Shown one piece after another: positions 32,544 through 41,034 of a stretch of 64,000 nucleotides of DNA. This DNA comes from Candidatus Zixiibacteriota bacterium (lineage in GTDB: Bacteria > RBG-13-66-14 > B26-G2 > WVWN01): NCBI GenBank assembly GCA_030613505.1, contig JAUWLW010000011.1:3069-67068 (forward strand), given 5' to 3'. The position numbers were made by a program, and so were the translations under genes. The notes beneath the pieces are model-generated. The model saw only the letters and a program-made list of their open reading frames with translations. It searched no databases and was not told the origin of the DNA. Each line of letters opens with the position of its first letter. The first letter of the stretch is position 1.

Positions 32544-32990
32544 TTACGGACAATAGTTGTCGACGGCGAGCACGGCCGTCGAGGTCAGGTAGTCGACGCA
32601 GCAGCCGACCTTGCAGCCGGTGGTCGTGCCGGACTGCGCCGTGGCCGGCGTACCGGAGGCCCCGCCGTCGCAGTAGAACTCGGTGCCGACGTCGGTGACG
32701 GCGGGCGTGCCCTTGACGAACTCGAACAGGCCCTTGCGCCACACCTTTATCTTGGCGGTGCCGTCGCCGGTTACGGTCTGAGCCGCGACGCCGGCGAAGG
32801 TCTCGCTCGCCAGGTTGGCGGCGTACGTCACGTAGCCGGTTAGCGCGGTCGTGTCGTACTCGAAGACCACGAGCGAGCCCTTGTAGACCGTGACGCCGCT
32901 CTTGACGATGTAATGGGTGTAGGCCGAGTCGTCGTTGGGAATGCGGCGCGGGTTACACTCGTGCTCCGCGGTGATGTTTCCAAACGCCAT
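32544..32990 (-). CDS. Capsid decoration protein-like (DUF2190-like)
   Basis: A 148-residue beta-rich protein starting MAFGNITAEHECNPRRIPND. The pattern AYTHYIVKSGVTVYKGSLVV ... LASETFAGVAAQTVTGDGTA ... VWRKGLFEFV matches DUF2190-type head decoration or stabilisation proteins ('V..G..V..G..V...........AGVA......G....V...G.....'). It sits between the protease/scaffold and capsid genes, where such proteins are encoded in Mu-like heads. Confidence 0.65.
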   Translation of the reverse strand: MAFGNITAEHECNPRRIPNDDSAYTHYIVKSGVTVYKGSLVVFEYDTTALTGYVTYAANLASETFAGVAAQTVTGDGTAKIKVWRKGLFEFVKGTPAVTDVGTEFYCDGGASGTPATAQSGTTTGCKVGCCVDYLTSTAVLAVDNYCP

Positions 32991-33043
32991 TTACTTCACC
33001 CCCCTTTGGGTTCGGTATAGGGCGGCGGGTATGAAACCCGCCG

Positions 33044-34603
33044 TTATAATTGGCCGTAGAGCTCGCCGAGGCGGCGCTCGATGGCGGCTTCGTCGTAGCC
33101 CATCGCCTTAAGCACTTCCACCACTTCGGGGTTCTCGCGCGCCAAAGGCGACGGCTCCGCGGGCCGGCCGTGCTCCTGGGGCTCGCCTCCGGTGGGCGCG
33201 GCGTCGAAGCGGACCTCCAGAGCCGCCGCGGCCTCCATCGCGAGCTCCTTGTCCTTCAGATAGAGCTCGAGCCACTTGCTTTGATGCGCCGGCTTGGCAC
33301 GGCCCGCGCGGACCAGCGCCTCGGCGAAGCGTTCCGCCTCGGCCTCGAAGGCCATGCGGTCGTGGGCGGCGCGCTCGAGCTTCTCCAGCCGGAGATTGTC
33401 GCGCTCGGCCTTGACGGCCTCGAAGTCGGTCGCCAGCCGCTCGTGCCGACCCCGGAGCGCCTCGAAGCGGGCGCTCAGGCCGTCGAGCCGCGTCTCCATC
33501 CGGGCGACGTCTTTCGACGGAGCGCCCTCGCCGCGGAAGCCGAGCTTGCCGAGGAACTTCGCCAGCCGCCGCGACTTAGCGCCTTCGGCCTCGACCGCGG
33601 CCTTGTCTTCCTCCGCGGGTTTCTCCCCTTCCGCCTTGGCCTCCTCCAGCAGCGCCTCCAGCTCCTCGCGGACGCGCTCGCGGTCTTCCTCGGGAATCGG
33701 CTCGCCGGTGGACATAGTCTCGGCGTCGAGCGCCGCCAACGCCTCCTCCACGTGCGAGAGCGAGACGTTGCCTTCCGCGTCGCGGACCGGGAAGTGGCGC
33801 AGCTCGCGCGGGACGGTCTTACCCTCCTCGTCGGCCTCGCCGCCGGGCTCTACGTAGGCGAACGACTCGTCGGGCAGGGCGTCGACGTACTCGGCGTCCC
33901 ACTTTTCCTCGGGCCCTTCGGCCTTCGGCTCCTTCTCGTCGTCGACGGCGTCGCCGGCGCGGAAGTAGAAGCCGCCGTCGCGGCGCGCTTCCATCAGCGC
34001 CTGGAAGCCGTCCTGTTCGCGGACGTGGGGGTCGAGGGTCAGGGCGACGTGGCGGATGACCTCGTCGTAGCGGCGGCCGCAGGCCGTGAGCACCGGCCCC
34101 ACGCCGACGGAGACGTCCTGGATGGTGCCGTCCACGATGCGGGCGGCGGTGTCCTCGTCGGTAATGTTGAAGACGCCGTAGAGCTTGCCGTCGGCGATCT
34201 CGAAGGCCTCCACCCAGCCGGCGTTGTCGGCGGGATGGTAGGAGTGGTGGTACGGGACCCAGGTCTTGACGCCGGCGGCCCGGGTATCGTTCACCCAGTC
34301 CCGCAGGCGCTCGAGCGTGACGTCGACCGTCTTGCCCGGGTCGTCGGGGAGGACGTAGCGGCCCACGCGGATTATCTCCTTGCGGAAGCGCGCCTCGGCC
34401 TTGAGCGTCCACTCGCCTTCGGCCTCCTCGTATTTTTCTTTGGCCTTCTCCCAGGCGACGTCGGCGCACTCCTTCTGGGCGGCCTCGTCGGTCTTGCCCT
34501 TGTCGGCCAGGCAGGCGAAGTAGGACTCGCGCAAGAGCTCGTTGAGCTCCGCGGGGGCGTCCGGGCCGGCCTCGGGCGGTTTGAGCTTCTTCTCGTCGGG
34601 CAT
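33044..34603 (-). CDS. Mu gpI-like prohead protease fused to scaffold
   Basis: I start at ATG 34603 because GGAGGGG is six bases upstream; 519 residues. About residues 60-190 carry the Mu protease-I pattern (VGRYVLPDDPGKTVDVTLER, TWVPYHHSYHPADNAGWVEA, TAARIVDGTIQDVSVGVGPV, RHVALTLDPHV), with His/Ser candidates in this region. The C-terminal half is highly charged and helical (FEALRGRHERLATDFEAVKA, ERAAHDRMAFEAEAERFAEA), a scaffold-type coiled coil. It would process and shape the prohead. Between it and the portal gene lies a 6.9-kb block of cargo. Confidence 0.75.
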   Translation of the reverse strand: MPDEKKLKPPEAGPDAPAELNELLRESYFACLADKGKTDEAAQKECADVAWEKAKEKYEEAEGEWTLKAEARFRKEIIRVGRYVLPDDPGKTVDVTLERLRDWVNDTRAAGVKTWVPYHHSYHPADNAGWVEAFEIADGKLYGVFNITDEDTAARIVDGTIQDVSVGVGPVLTACGRRYDEVIRHVALTLDPHVREQDGFQALMEARRDGGFYFRAGDAVDDEKEPKAEGPEEKWDAEYVDALPDESFAYVEPGGEADEEGKTVPRELRHFPVRDAEGNVSLSHVEEALAALDAETMSTGEPIPEEDRERVREELEALLEEAKAEGEKPAEEDKAAVEAEGAKSRRLAKFLGKLGFRGEGAPSKDVARMETRLDGLSARFEALRGRHERLATDFEAVKAERDNLRLEKLERAAHDRMAFEAEAERFAEALVRAGRAKPAHQSKWLELYLKDKELAMEAAAALEVRFDAAPTGGEPQEHGRPAEPSPLARENPEVVEVLKAMGYDEAAIERRLGELYGQL

Positions 34604-34646
34604 ATTGAACCCCTCCAATCTTAAATTATGGAAAGCTTGCCGGCCG

Positions 34647-34725
34647 CTCGAGGCGCCGGTGGTAAACGCTGCGATTGATTAATGGAGATTAAGGGAGATG
34701 GGAAACTTGCCGCGAGGAAAGGTTG
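34647..34725. repeat. 75-bp cargo-flanking element, copy 2
   Basis: The same GGCGCCGGTGGTAAACGCTG core with GATTGATTAATGGAG and GATGGGAAACTT. It lies between the NHL gene ending at 34726 and the protease/scaffold start at 34603, i.e. at the phage/cargo boundary. Confidence 0.75.
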
Positions 34726-35655
34726 TTACTTATCGTCGGGGGCGGCGGGACGGAAATATTGGATGCGGCCGTTGCCGGTGTCGGCTACGTAGACGGTGCC
34801 GTCCGCGGCGACGGCGATACCTGCAGGGTAATGGAACTCGCCCGGGCCGAGACCGTCGTTACCCCAGGCGCTTACGAAAGACCCCTCGGCTGTGAAGTGT
34901 TGTACACGGTGGTTATAATTATCCGCGACAAATACGTCGCCGTTCGGGCCGACGGCGATGTCGCCCGGGTATAAAAACTCGCCTAAACCGGAACCCATTT
35001 TACCCCAAGAACCGAGGAATTCCCACTCGGCGTCGAAATACATAACTTTCCCGGAAGTGTTGTTTAATAAATATATTATACCCTCGGCCGTTATAGCGAT
35101 ACTCACGAAATCAGTGTAGCGGAATTCTTTACAACGCCACTCCCCTATATATTCCCCCCCGGGCTTGAAGTATTGAATCCGGCTGTTATTGTAGTCTACT
35201 ACGAAAACCGTCCCTAAGGGTCCGAACGCTATACCCGCCGGTCCATGGAACTCGCCCGGGCCCTTACCAGGACCGCCCCATTTACCGACAAACTCCTTTT
35301 CCTTCGAAAAAAACTGCACGTCGTCCCGGTATATATCGGCGACGTATATATTCCCGTTATCGGCTACGGCTACGGTCGTAGGATATCGGAATTCGCCGTC
35401 GCCGTTACCTCCGGAACCGAACGCGCCGAGGAATATACCCTCGGGCGAAAAATATTGTACCCGGGCGTTCCCCGTATCGGCAACGTAAACGATGCCTTCA
35501 GGGCCGACGGCGACGTCATAAGGAATGTTAAAACAGCCGTTGAAGGCCGCGCTAACCCCCCAAGACCCCGCGTACACGTAATCATTTCCGGCCGCCGTCA
35601 ACCCGGGAGTTAAGAGAAGGACGCAGCTTAAAAAGTTTATGAGGAGTTTATACAT
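34726..35655 (-). CDS. Secreted NHL six-bladed propeller (phage cargo)
   Basis: A 309-residue protein with signal peptide (MYKLLINFLSCVLLLTPGLT) and six NHL blades (VQYFSPEGIFLGAFGS, VQFFSKEKEFVGKWGG, VQHFTAEGSFVSAWGN). It ends IQYFRPAAPDDK, like its neighbours, without tag or TM anchor. Its start is only 15 bp after the stop of the next propeller, so both are in one operon with the M15 and gp36-like genes. The 3' end abuts the 75-bp element. Codons are more A/T-rich than in the flanking phage protease gene. Confidence 0.75.
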   Translation of the reverse strand: MYKLLINFLSCVLLLTPGLTAAGNDYVYAGSWGVSAAFNGCFNIPYDVAVGPEGIVYVADTGNARVQYFSPEGIFLGAFGSGGNGDGEFRYPTTVAVADNGNIYVADIYRDDVQFFSKEKEFVGKWGGPGKGPGEFHGPAGIAFGPLGTVFVVDYNNSRIQYFKPGGEYIGEWRCKEFRYTDFVSIAITAEGIIYLLNNTSGKVMYFDAEWEFLGSWGKMGSGLGEFLYPGDIAVGPNGDVFVADNYNHRVQHFTAEGSFVSAWGNDGLGPGEFHYPAGIAVAADGTVYVADTGNGRIQYFRPAAPDDK

Positions 35656-35670
35656 AGGTTAAGAACGGTA

Positions 35671-36603
35671 CTACTTATCGTCCGCGGCGGCGGGGCGGAA
35701 GTATTGAATGCGGCCGTTGCCTTTATCAACGACGTATAACAAACCCCCCGCGGAAAAAGCCAAACTACACGGTGCATAGAATTCGCCGGCGTTGAAACCC
35801 TCTACCCCCAACTTGCCTAAAAAAGAACCTGTCGACGTGAAATATTGAATGCGATGATTAAACTCATCCGCAACGTACACGTTGCCATCAGGGCCCACCG
35901 TAATACCGGTAGGGAAATCGAATTGCCCGTCGCCAACGCCGTGAGAACCCCACATACCTAAAAAAGAACCGGAACGGTTAAAATACTGCACCCGATGGTT
36001 TTCTGAGTCGGTAACGAAGATTTTACCGCCCGAACCAGCCGCGATATCTCCGGGGTTCCTAAAACACCCCTCTCCCGTACCGCTGGAACCCCATTCCCTT
36101 AAAAATGAACCGGTGGAAGTGAAATGTTTTATACGGTTTTCGAGGCGGTCGGCTACATAAACGTCGCCGTTAGTATCCACACCTAGGGCACTCGGAAAAG
36201 AAAAAGAACCGCCGACGGTTACGAAGGAACCCCACTCGTATACGAAATCGCCGTCCCGCGTAAACCGTTGTACCTTCCCGAGTTCGGTTTGGAGAATGTA
36301 AATATCGCCGTTGGGGGCTACCTCCACCGCTTCCGGAAAATCAAACTCCCCCTCGCCCGGAGCGTAATTACCCCACGTACTTATTACCGACCCGGAAGGC
36401 GTATATTTGGCGAGACGTTGCATCCTTAAATCAATTACGTATACGTTTCCATCAGCGCCGACGGCGACGCGCCCGGGAAGCGAAAGATTCATTGTCCCGT
36501 CTAAGGTACGCCACTCCCCCGCATATCGGTATTCATTAGCGATAGATGGCTTACCGCAGGTAAGCGACAAAAAGACGAATACCATTAGAAATCGAACGCG
36601 CAT
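35671..36603 (-). CDS. Secreted NHL six-bladed propeller, duplicate of 39282-40214
   Basis: A 310-residue protein with signal peptide (RVRFLMVFVFLSLTCGKPSIA) and six blades ending IQYFRPAAADDK. It is nearly identical to the propeller at 39282-40214, including its 5' flank and promoter, so the two are copies of one gene. Small differences include a Ser/Thr-rich blade 3 and the last residues (RPAAADDK versus RRVAPEDK). It belongs to the duplicated module gp36-like, M15, NHL. Confidence 0.8.
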   Translation of the reverse strand: MRVRFLMVFVFLSLTCGKPSIANEYRYAGEWRTLDGTMNLSLPGRVAVGADGNVYVIDLRMQRLAKYTPSGSVISTWGNYAPGEGEFDFPEAVEVAPNGDIYILQTELGKVQRFTRDGDFVYEWGSFVTVGGSFSFPSALGVDTNGDVYVADRLENRIKHFTSTGSFLREWGSSGTGEGCFRNPGDIAAGSGGKIFVTDSENHRVQYFNRSGSFLGMWGSHGVGDGQFDFPTGITVGPDGNVYVADEFNHRIQYFTSTGSFLGKLGVEGFNAGEFYAPCSLAFSAGGLLYVVDKGNGRIQYFRPAAADDK

Positions 36604-36645
36604 ATTCTATATCCCGTGGATATCGTAAAACATCTTATATTACTT

Positions 36646-36674
36646 ATTATAGCTATAAAAAGCGGAAACGTAAA
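36646..36674 (-). promoter_or_regulatory. Promoter of cargo NHL gene 35671
   Basis: Minus strand TTTACG (36669-36674), 17 bases, TATAAT (36646-36651), about 45 bp upstream of the ATG; conserved in the duplicate at 40256-40284. Confidence 0.65.
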
Positions 36675-36717
36675 GTCCCTACGTCATCGTGGTAAATATA
36701 TTAAAATATTTAAACGC

Positions 36718-37416
36718 TTAAGGCCGGACGGGTCCGAAAGGCCAAGGACAAGTATACCGCACCGTAACGTACCAATGGGGCGGGTCCCCCGTTAGGTGGT
36801 AGAAACCGCCCACGTCGTTGTCACCTATACTGTGCAAGACGGCTGGGTCCATCGGCGGGTCGAATCGGTTGGCGAAAAAAGTCTTAGCATCAGGCCTCGT
36901 AACGACGTCAACGGCGCAACCGTTCCAATGGCCGAACGCGTCGCTTGCGTCCCGAATGCCGTACGGGTCACTCTCGGGTAAACCATTAATTACCGGCGTA
37001 CCCAAGCGCCGATAACCCGACGTTAAGTATATAACCGGCTTCATTCCGGCGGGTATGCCCCAGGGGCGAGGGAATAATTTCTTATGCTCCTCCCACGCCG
37101 CGTCGCGCCACTCGCGCAGCTTCTCGATTAACTCCGGACGCGCCAACATACACCGATCGCCGTGCGCCGTCGTCGCGACCTTATTGGGGATAGGCTCCAG
37201 GACATTTTTCTCTATATCGTCGACGACAGCCTGTAAATCCTCCCACGAACTTACGCCCGGTTGGTGCCTTTTAAAGCTCGTTATTAAATCCCTAATCGCG
37301 GCCCGTTCTTCCCAGTCGTTGGAATACGCGTACGACGCCAGCGTTCGGAAGCGGCAAGAATTCAACCCCCGAACCGTGGAGTGCCGGGCCAATGGTCCCA
37401 TCGGGTCGGCAGCCAT
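36718..37416 (-). CDS. M15-type metallopeptidase-like protein (copy 2)
   Basis: A 232-residue protein without signal peptide. The C-terminal half carries the M15 (VanY/endolysin) pattern: LTSGYRR, then HWNGCAVD fitting the zinc motif HxxGxAxD, and the last zinc His in DPPHWYV; the usual catalytic Glu before this His appears as Asp. The N-terminal half is helical (SSWEDLQAVVDDIEKNVLEP, RPELIEKLREWRDAAWEEHK). M15 enzymes cut D-Ala cross-bridges or peptide stems in cell walls. It follows the gp36-like copy by 8 bp. A second lytic enzyme in a head module is unusual. Confidence 0.7.
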   Translation of the reverse strand: MAADPMGPLARHSTVRGLNSCRFRTLASYAYSNDWEERAAIRDLITSFKRHQPGVSSWEDLQAVVDDIEKNVLEPIPNKVATTAHGDRCMLARPELIEKLREWRDAAWEEHKKLFPRPWGIPAGMKPVIYLTSGYRRLGTPVINGLPESDPYGIRDASDAFGHWNGCAVDVVTRPDAKTFFANRFDPPMDPAVLHSIGDNDVGGFYHLTGDPPHWYVTVRYTCPWPFGPVRP

Positions 37417-37424
37417 TTTTCCCC

Positions 37425-37886
37425 TTAGTCGTCGTCTTCGCTAAACGGAAAACCCGGCCCGGCGTGTTTATCCAGGCCGAAACTGCTGAAGACGCTTTTT
37501 CCCAGGTCGAAGTTCCCCACCGTAGGCGTAGGGATGTTCCTCGACACAGTTAAAGAGAGTTTAAGCTGGCCGCGAAGGACGTCGCCTTTGAACACTTCCC
37601 ACTCGTGCCAGTACGTCGAGGCCGCCGTCCGCCCCTCGCCGGTCCAACCCTGCTCGCCGTAGGCGGAGTTGATGCAGTGGTAGAGCGTAAGCGCCAGGCA
37701 CACGCGCCACACGTACTTGTCGGCGCCGGGGTCGGAAAGGTCGTAGCGGTCGCGCAGGACCGCCTCTATCTCCGCCTCCGCCCGGTCGCGGTTGGCGGTT
37801 ACCCTAGCGTCCGCGCACAGCTCGCTCGTCAGCAGCGGGTACTCGGTCCGCACGTCGCTCACGTTCACGGGAGTTGTCCAGGCCAT
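37425..37886 (-). CDS. gp36-like head-tail connector (duplicate 2)
   Basis: A 153-residue protein almost identical to the copies at 30717 and 41035 (differences such as SELCAD, SDPGADKYVWRVC, DKHAGPGFPFSEDDD). I start at ATG 37886 to match the other copies; an ATG two codons upstream is also possible. Upstream lies the 75-bp element and downstream the M15 gene. As a duplicate outside the tail-proximal position it is probably dispensable and marks the left edge of a cargo cassette. Confidence 0.75.
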   Translation of the reverse strand: MAWTTPVNVSDVRTEYPLLTSELCADARVTANRDRAEAEIEAVLRDRYDLSDPGADKYVWRVCLALTLYHCINSAYGEQGWTGEGRTAASTYWHEWEVFKGDVLRGQLKLSLTVSRNIPTPTVGNFDLGKSVFSSFGLDKHAGPGFPFSEDDD

Positions 37887-37920
37887 TACCATACACCTTC
37901 CTTCGCCGGCCTCGAGCCGC

Positions 37921-37990
37921 TCAAGGCGCCGGTGGTAAACGCTGCGATCGTTTAATGGGGATTAAGCGCGATGGGAAACTTGCTGTGGGG
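37921..37990. repeat. 75-bp cargo-flanking element, copy 3
   Basis: The core AAGGCGCCGGTGGTAAACGC followed by GATCGTTTAATGGGG and GATGGGAAACTT, between the 356-residue cargo gene and the second gp36-like copy. Confidence 0.75.
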
Positions 37991-38016
37991 AAACTTAATT
38001 AATTACGGCCGGGCCG

Positions 38017-39087
38017 CTACTCGACGTAAAGCAAGCCGTAGTCGTACGGCGGCGGGGCTTCGGCAGCCTCCGCTTCCGGGATGGAGACGGGAACCGGTTC
38101 CGCGGAGGTCCCGTCGGGATACGTTACCGCGATATGCGCGGTGTCCTCGTCCCTCGGGGGAGTTAAAATATATACAAAAGCATCGCGGGAGAGCGAGTAA
38201 CATACAGGCCCCGGCGTTCCGTTGACCTTCACCTCGCGGTAACCGCCTGGCGCGCCGGCGTAGCGGAGGTAGATCGTACGTTCGTCGGCCTCCTCGGCCT
38301 TTGCGGTATCGTCGGCGTACGCTCTCGGGCCGGCGATCGCCGTCGGCGCCGCGGGTAGGAGTTGGCCTACTCCCTCCGGGCCGCCGTACGGAACGTACCG
38401 CGTCGGCTCGCGGCCGAAATGGTCCGGGAATATTCCGAGGGGAACGACGTCGAACGTCTTCTTGTCGACGTAGCCGTAAAGCCGCCGTCGGCCGTAAGAG
38501 GTTTTATCGTCATACAAAACGCAAATCCTGTCGTCGTCGGCCTCGCCGTCCAGGAAGACGGATCGTCCCAAGCGGGCGAGCTCAAGCGGAGGCCCCGCGG
38601 TCGGCTCGTACCGATATAGGACCGTCTCGCGGTACTTCTCGCCGTCGGCCCCGGTCGCGACCGCTTCCGCGCCGACGTAGAACGCCCCCTCGCCGGCGTC
38701 GAAAATTACGTCCCCGTACGGCTGACGGGGCCCCTCTAATTCCAGGATAACCTCGGCCTCCCCGGACTCGCTCGAGGCGCCGGGGGCGGCGAGGCGGTAA
38801 CAGACGAAACGCCCGTCGGCCTTCAGGTCGAAGCCGGCGACCAGGACCGTCTCCCACGGCTCGTCCGCGACGGCGCTCCATACGTGTAAATCGTGGAAGG
38901 AGGCGAGCTCCTCTCCCTCGCCGGTTCGTACGTCGACGAGGTAGAGGGTGAAGAGGTACTCGTCGCCGGCGTTCTTAAGCCACTCGCCGTAGAGACATCG
39001 CCAGGGGTCTTCTTCGGCGGCAGAGAAGGCGACCGTACTTAAAAGAAATAAACCCGCGGCGTAAAACGCCAATAGCTTACGGCCCAT
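38017..39087 (-). CDS. Secreted protein of the '...LLYVE' family (356 residues)
   Basis: Signal peptide MGRKLLAFYAAGLFLLSTVAFSA, then a beta-rich body (YLVDVRTGEGEELASFHDLH, TVLYRYEPTAGPPLELARLG, RRRLYGYVDKKTFDVVPLGI) and the ending YDYGLLYVE shared with the 347-residue protein at 6061-7104. The two are paralogous cargo at opposite ends of the phage. It has its own promoter (39159-39187) and is flanked on both sides by the 75-bp element. Fold probably propeller-like; function unknown. Confidence 0.7.
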   Translation of the reverse strand: MGRKLLAFYAAGLFLLSTVAFSAAEEDPWRCLYGEWLKNAGDEYLFTLYLVDVRTGEGEELASFHDLHVWSAVADEPWETVLVAGFDLKADGRFVCYRLAAPGASSESGEAEVILELEGPRQPYGDVIFDAGEGAFYVGAEAVATGADGEKYRETVLYRYEPTAGPPLELARLGRSVFLDGEADDDRICVLYDDKTSYGRRRLYGYVDKKTFDVVPLGIFPDHFGREPTRYVPYGGPEGVGQLLPAAPTAIAGPRAYADDTAKAEEADERTIYLRYAGAPGGYREVKVNGTPGPVCYSLSRDAFVYILTPPRDEDTAHIAVTYPDGTSAEPVPVSIPEAEAAEAPPPYDYGLLYVE

Positions 39088-39158
39088 CTCCGACGCCTCC
39101 CGTTCAGCGCGTTAAACGACGTAGTTCTACACGAGGATTCGATTGCGTCTTCGCCGTG

Positions 39159-39187
39159 AAATTAACACCGGGTCTAACAGTTGTCAA
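39159..39187 (-). promoter_or_regulatory. Promoter of the 356-residue cargo gene
   Basis: Minus strand TTGACA (39182-39187), 17 bases, TAATTT (39159-39164). Confidence 0.6.
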
Positions 39188-39202
39188 GGAGCATACCGGC
39201 CG

Positions 39203-39281
39203 CTCGAGGCGCCGGTGGTAAACGCTGTAATCGTTTAATAGGGATTAAGCGAGACGTGAAACTTGCTACGAGGGAACGTTA
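39203..39281. repeat. 75-bp cargo-flanking element, copy 4
   Basis: The core GGCGCCGGTGGTAAACGCTG with AATCGTTTAATAGGG and a diverged GACGTGAAACTT, immediately downstream of the NHL gene ending at 39282. Confidence 0.75.
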
Positions 39282-40214
39282 TTACTTATCTTCCGGCGCG
39301 ACGCGGCGGAAATATTGGACGCGGCCGTTACCTTTATCAACGACGTATAACAACCCGCTAGCGGAAAACGCCAAACTACATGGTGCGTAGAACTCGCCGG
39401 CGTTATAACCCTCTACCCCCCACGTACCTAAAAAAGAACCATTGGGCGTAAAATATTGAATGCGATGATTAAGCTCATCAGCAACGTATACGTTACCGTC
39501 GGGGCCTACCGTAATACCAGTAGGGAAATCGAATTGCCCGACACCAACCCCGTGAGAACCCCACATACCCAAAAAAGAACCCGAACGATTAAAATATTGC
39601 ACGCGATGGTTTTCCGAGTCGGTAACGAAGATTTCGCCGCCCGAACCAGCCGCGATATCTCCGGGGTCCCTAAAACAACCCTCACCGCCACCCTTCGAAC
39701 CCCATTCCCCTAAAACCGAACCGGTGGAATTGAAATGTTTAATACGGTTTTCCAGGCGGTCGGCTACGTAAACGTCGCCGTTAGCGGCCACACCCAAAGC
39801 GCTAGGAAAAGAAAAAGGACCTCCGACGGTTACAAAGGACCCCCACTCGTATACGAAATCGCCATCCCGCGTAAACCGCTGGACCTTCCCGAGCTCGGTT
39901 TGGAGAATGTAAATATCGCCGTTGGGGGCTACCTCCACCGCTTCCGGGAAATCAAACTCCCCCTCGCCCTCGGCGAAATTACCCCACGTACTTATTACCG
40001 ACCCGGAAGGCGTATATTTGGCGAGACGTTGCATGCTTAAATCAATTACGTATACGTTTCCTTCAACGCCGACGGCAACACGGCCGGGAAGTGAAAAATT
40101 CATTGCCCCGTCCAAGGTACGCCACTCGCCCGCATATTCGTATTCGTTACCGATAAAAGGCCTACCGAATGCGAGCGACAAAAGGATAAATACCATTAAA
40201 AATCGAACCCGCAT
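39282..40214 (-). CDS. Secreted NHL six-bladed propeller (phage cargo)
   Basis: A 310-residue protein with signal peptide (RVRFLMVFILLSLAFGRPFIG) and six blades: LAKYTPSGSVISTWGN, VQRFTRDGDFVYEWGS, IKHFNSTGSVLGEWGS, VQYFNRSGSFLGMWGS, IQYFTPNGSFLGTWGV and the closing VQYFRRVAPEDK. It is a near-copy of 35671-36603. No TM anchor and no SLGRVKALFR tag. It is the third gene of the module gp36-like, M15, NHL, but has its own promoter upstream. Confidence 0.8.
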   Translation of the reverse strand: MRVRFLMVFILLSLAFGRPFIGNEYEYAGEWRTLDGAMNFSLPGRVAVGVEGNVYVIDLSMQRLAKYTPSGSVISTWGNFAEGEGEFDFPEAVEVAPNGDIYILQTELGKVQRFTRDGDFVYEWGSFVTVGGPFSFPSALGVAANGDVYVADRLENRIKHFNSTGSVLGEWGSKGGGEGCFRDPGDIAAGSGGEIFVTDSENHRVQYFNRSGSFLGMWGSHGVGVGQFDFPTGITVGPDGNVYVADELNHRIQYFTPNGSFLGTWGVEGYNAGEFYAPCSLAFSASGLLYVVDKGNGRVQYFRRVAPEDK

Positions 40215-40255
40215 ATTCTACATCCCGTGGACGTCGTTAAATATCTTATTGTCTT

Positions 40256-40284
40256 ATTATAGCTATTGAAAGCGGAAACGTAAA
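40256..40284 (-). promoter_or_regulatory. Promoter of cargo NHL gene 39282
   Basis: Minus strand TTTACG (40279-40284), 17 bases, TATAAT (40256-40261); same site as at 36646-36674. Confidence 0.65.
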
Positions 40285-40327
40285 GCCCTTACGTAATCGT
40301 GGTAAATGGATTAGAATATTTAAACGC

Positions 40328-41026
40328 TTAAGGGCGGGCGGGCCCGAAAGGCCAAGGACAAGTATACCGGACATTAACGTACCAATGGGGCGGGTCGCCC
40401 GGCAAGTCGGAAAATCCCTCCACGTCGTTGAGACCTATACTTTTTAAGACAGCTGGGTCCATCGGCGGGTCGAATTGGTTAGCGAAAAAAGTTTTAGCTT
40501 CCGGCCTAGTAACAACGTCAACGGCGCAACCGTTCCAATGGCCGAACGCGTCCCCGGCGTCCCGGACGCCGTAAGGGTCGTCTTCGGGGTAACCGTTAAG
40601 TATTGTCTTACCCAAGCGACGATAACCCGACGTTAGGTAGATAACCGGCTTCCTTTCGGCGCGTTGGCCTTTGGGGCGAGGGAATAACTTCTTGTGCTCC
40701 TCCCACGCTGCGTCGCGCCACTCGCGCAGCTTCTCGATTAACTCCGGACGCGCCAACATACATCGGTCGGCGTGGTCTGTCGTAGCGACGGTGGTCGGAA
40801 TGGGAACTAGGATATTCTTCTCGATGTCGTCGACGACGGCCTGTAAATCCTCCCACGAACTTACGCCCGGTTGGTGCTTTTTAAAACTCGCAATCAAATC
40901 CCTTATCGCAGTCCGTTCTTCCGAGTCGTCGGAATACGCGTACGACGCCAACGTTCGGAAGCGGCACGAGTTCAACCCCCGAACCAAGGAATATCGGGCC
41001 AAAGGTCCCATAGGATCGGTAGCCAT
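40328..41026 (-). CDS. M15-type metallopeptidase-like protein (copy 1)
   Basis: A 232-residue near-copy of 36718-37416: LTSGYRR, HWNGCAVD (HxxGxAxD zinc motif) and terminal DPPHWYV are all kept, so both copies could be active. Differences cluster in the linker (RPKGQRAERKPVIYL versus RPWGIPAGMKPVIYL). No signal peptide. It starts 8 bp after the gp36-like stop and is 114 bp before the NHL gene. It could act as a cell-wall hydrolase for entry or release, or be cargo acting on competitors. Confidence 0.7.
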   Translation of the reverse strand: MATDPMGPLARYSLVRGLNSCRFRTLASYAYSDDSEERTAIRDLIASFKKHQPGVSSWEDLQAVVDDIEKNILVPIPTTVATTDHADRCMLARPELIEKLREWRDAAWEEHKKLFPRPKGQRAERKPVIYLTSGYRRLGKTILNGYPEDDPYGVRDAGDAFGHWNGCAVDVVTRPEAKTFFANQFDPPMDPAVLKSIGLNDVEGFSDLPGDPPHWYVNVRYTCPWPFGPARP

Positions 41027-41034
41027 TTTCCCCC

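Noticed and set aside
33050-34624. Plus-strand open frame of 524 codons
   Set aside because: It is the antisense of the protease/scaffold gene, with the usual Leu/Val/Arg bias of antisense frames in GC-rich DNA.
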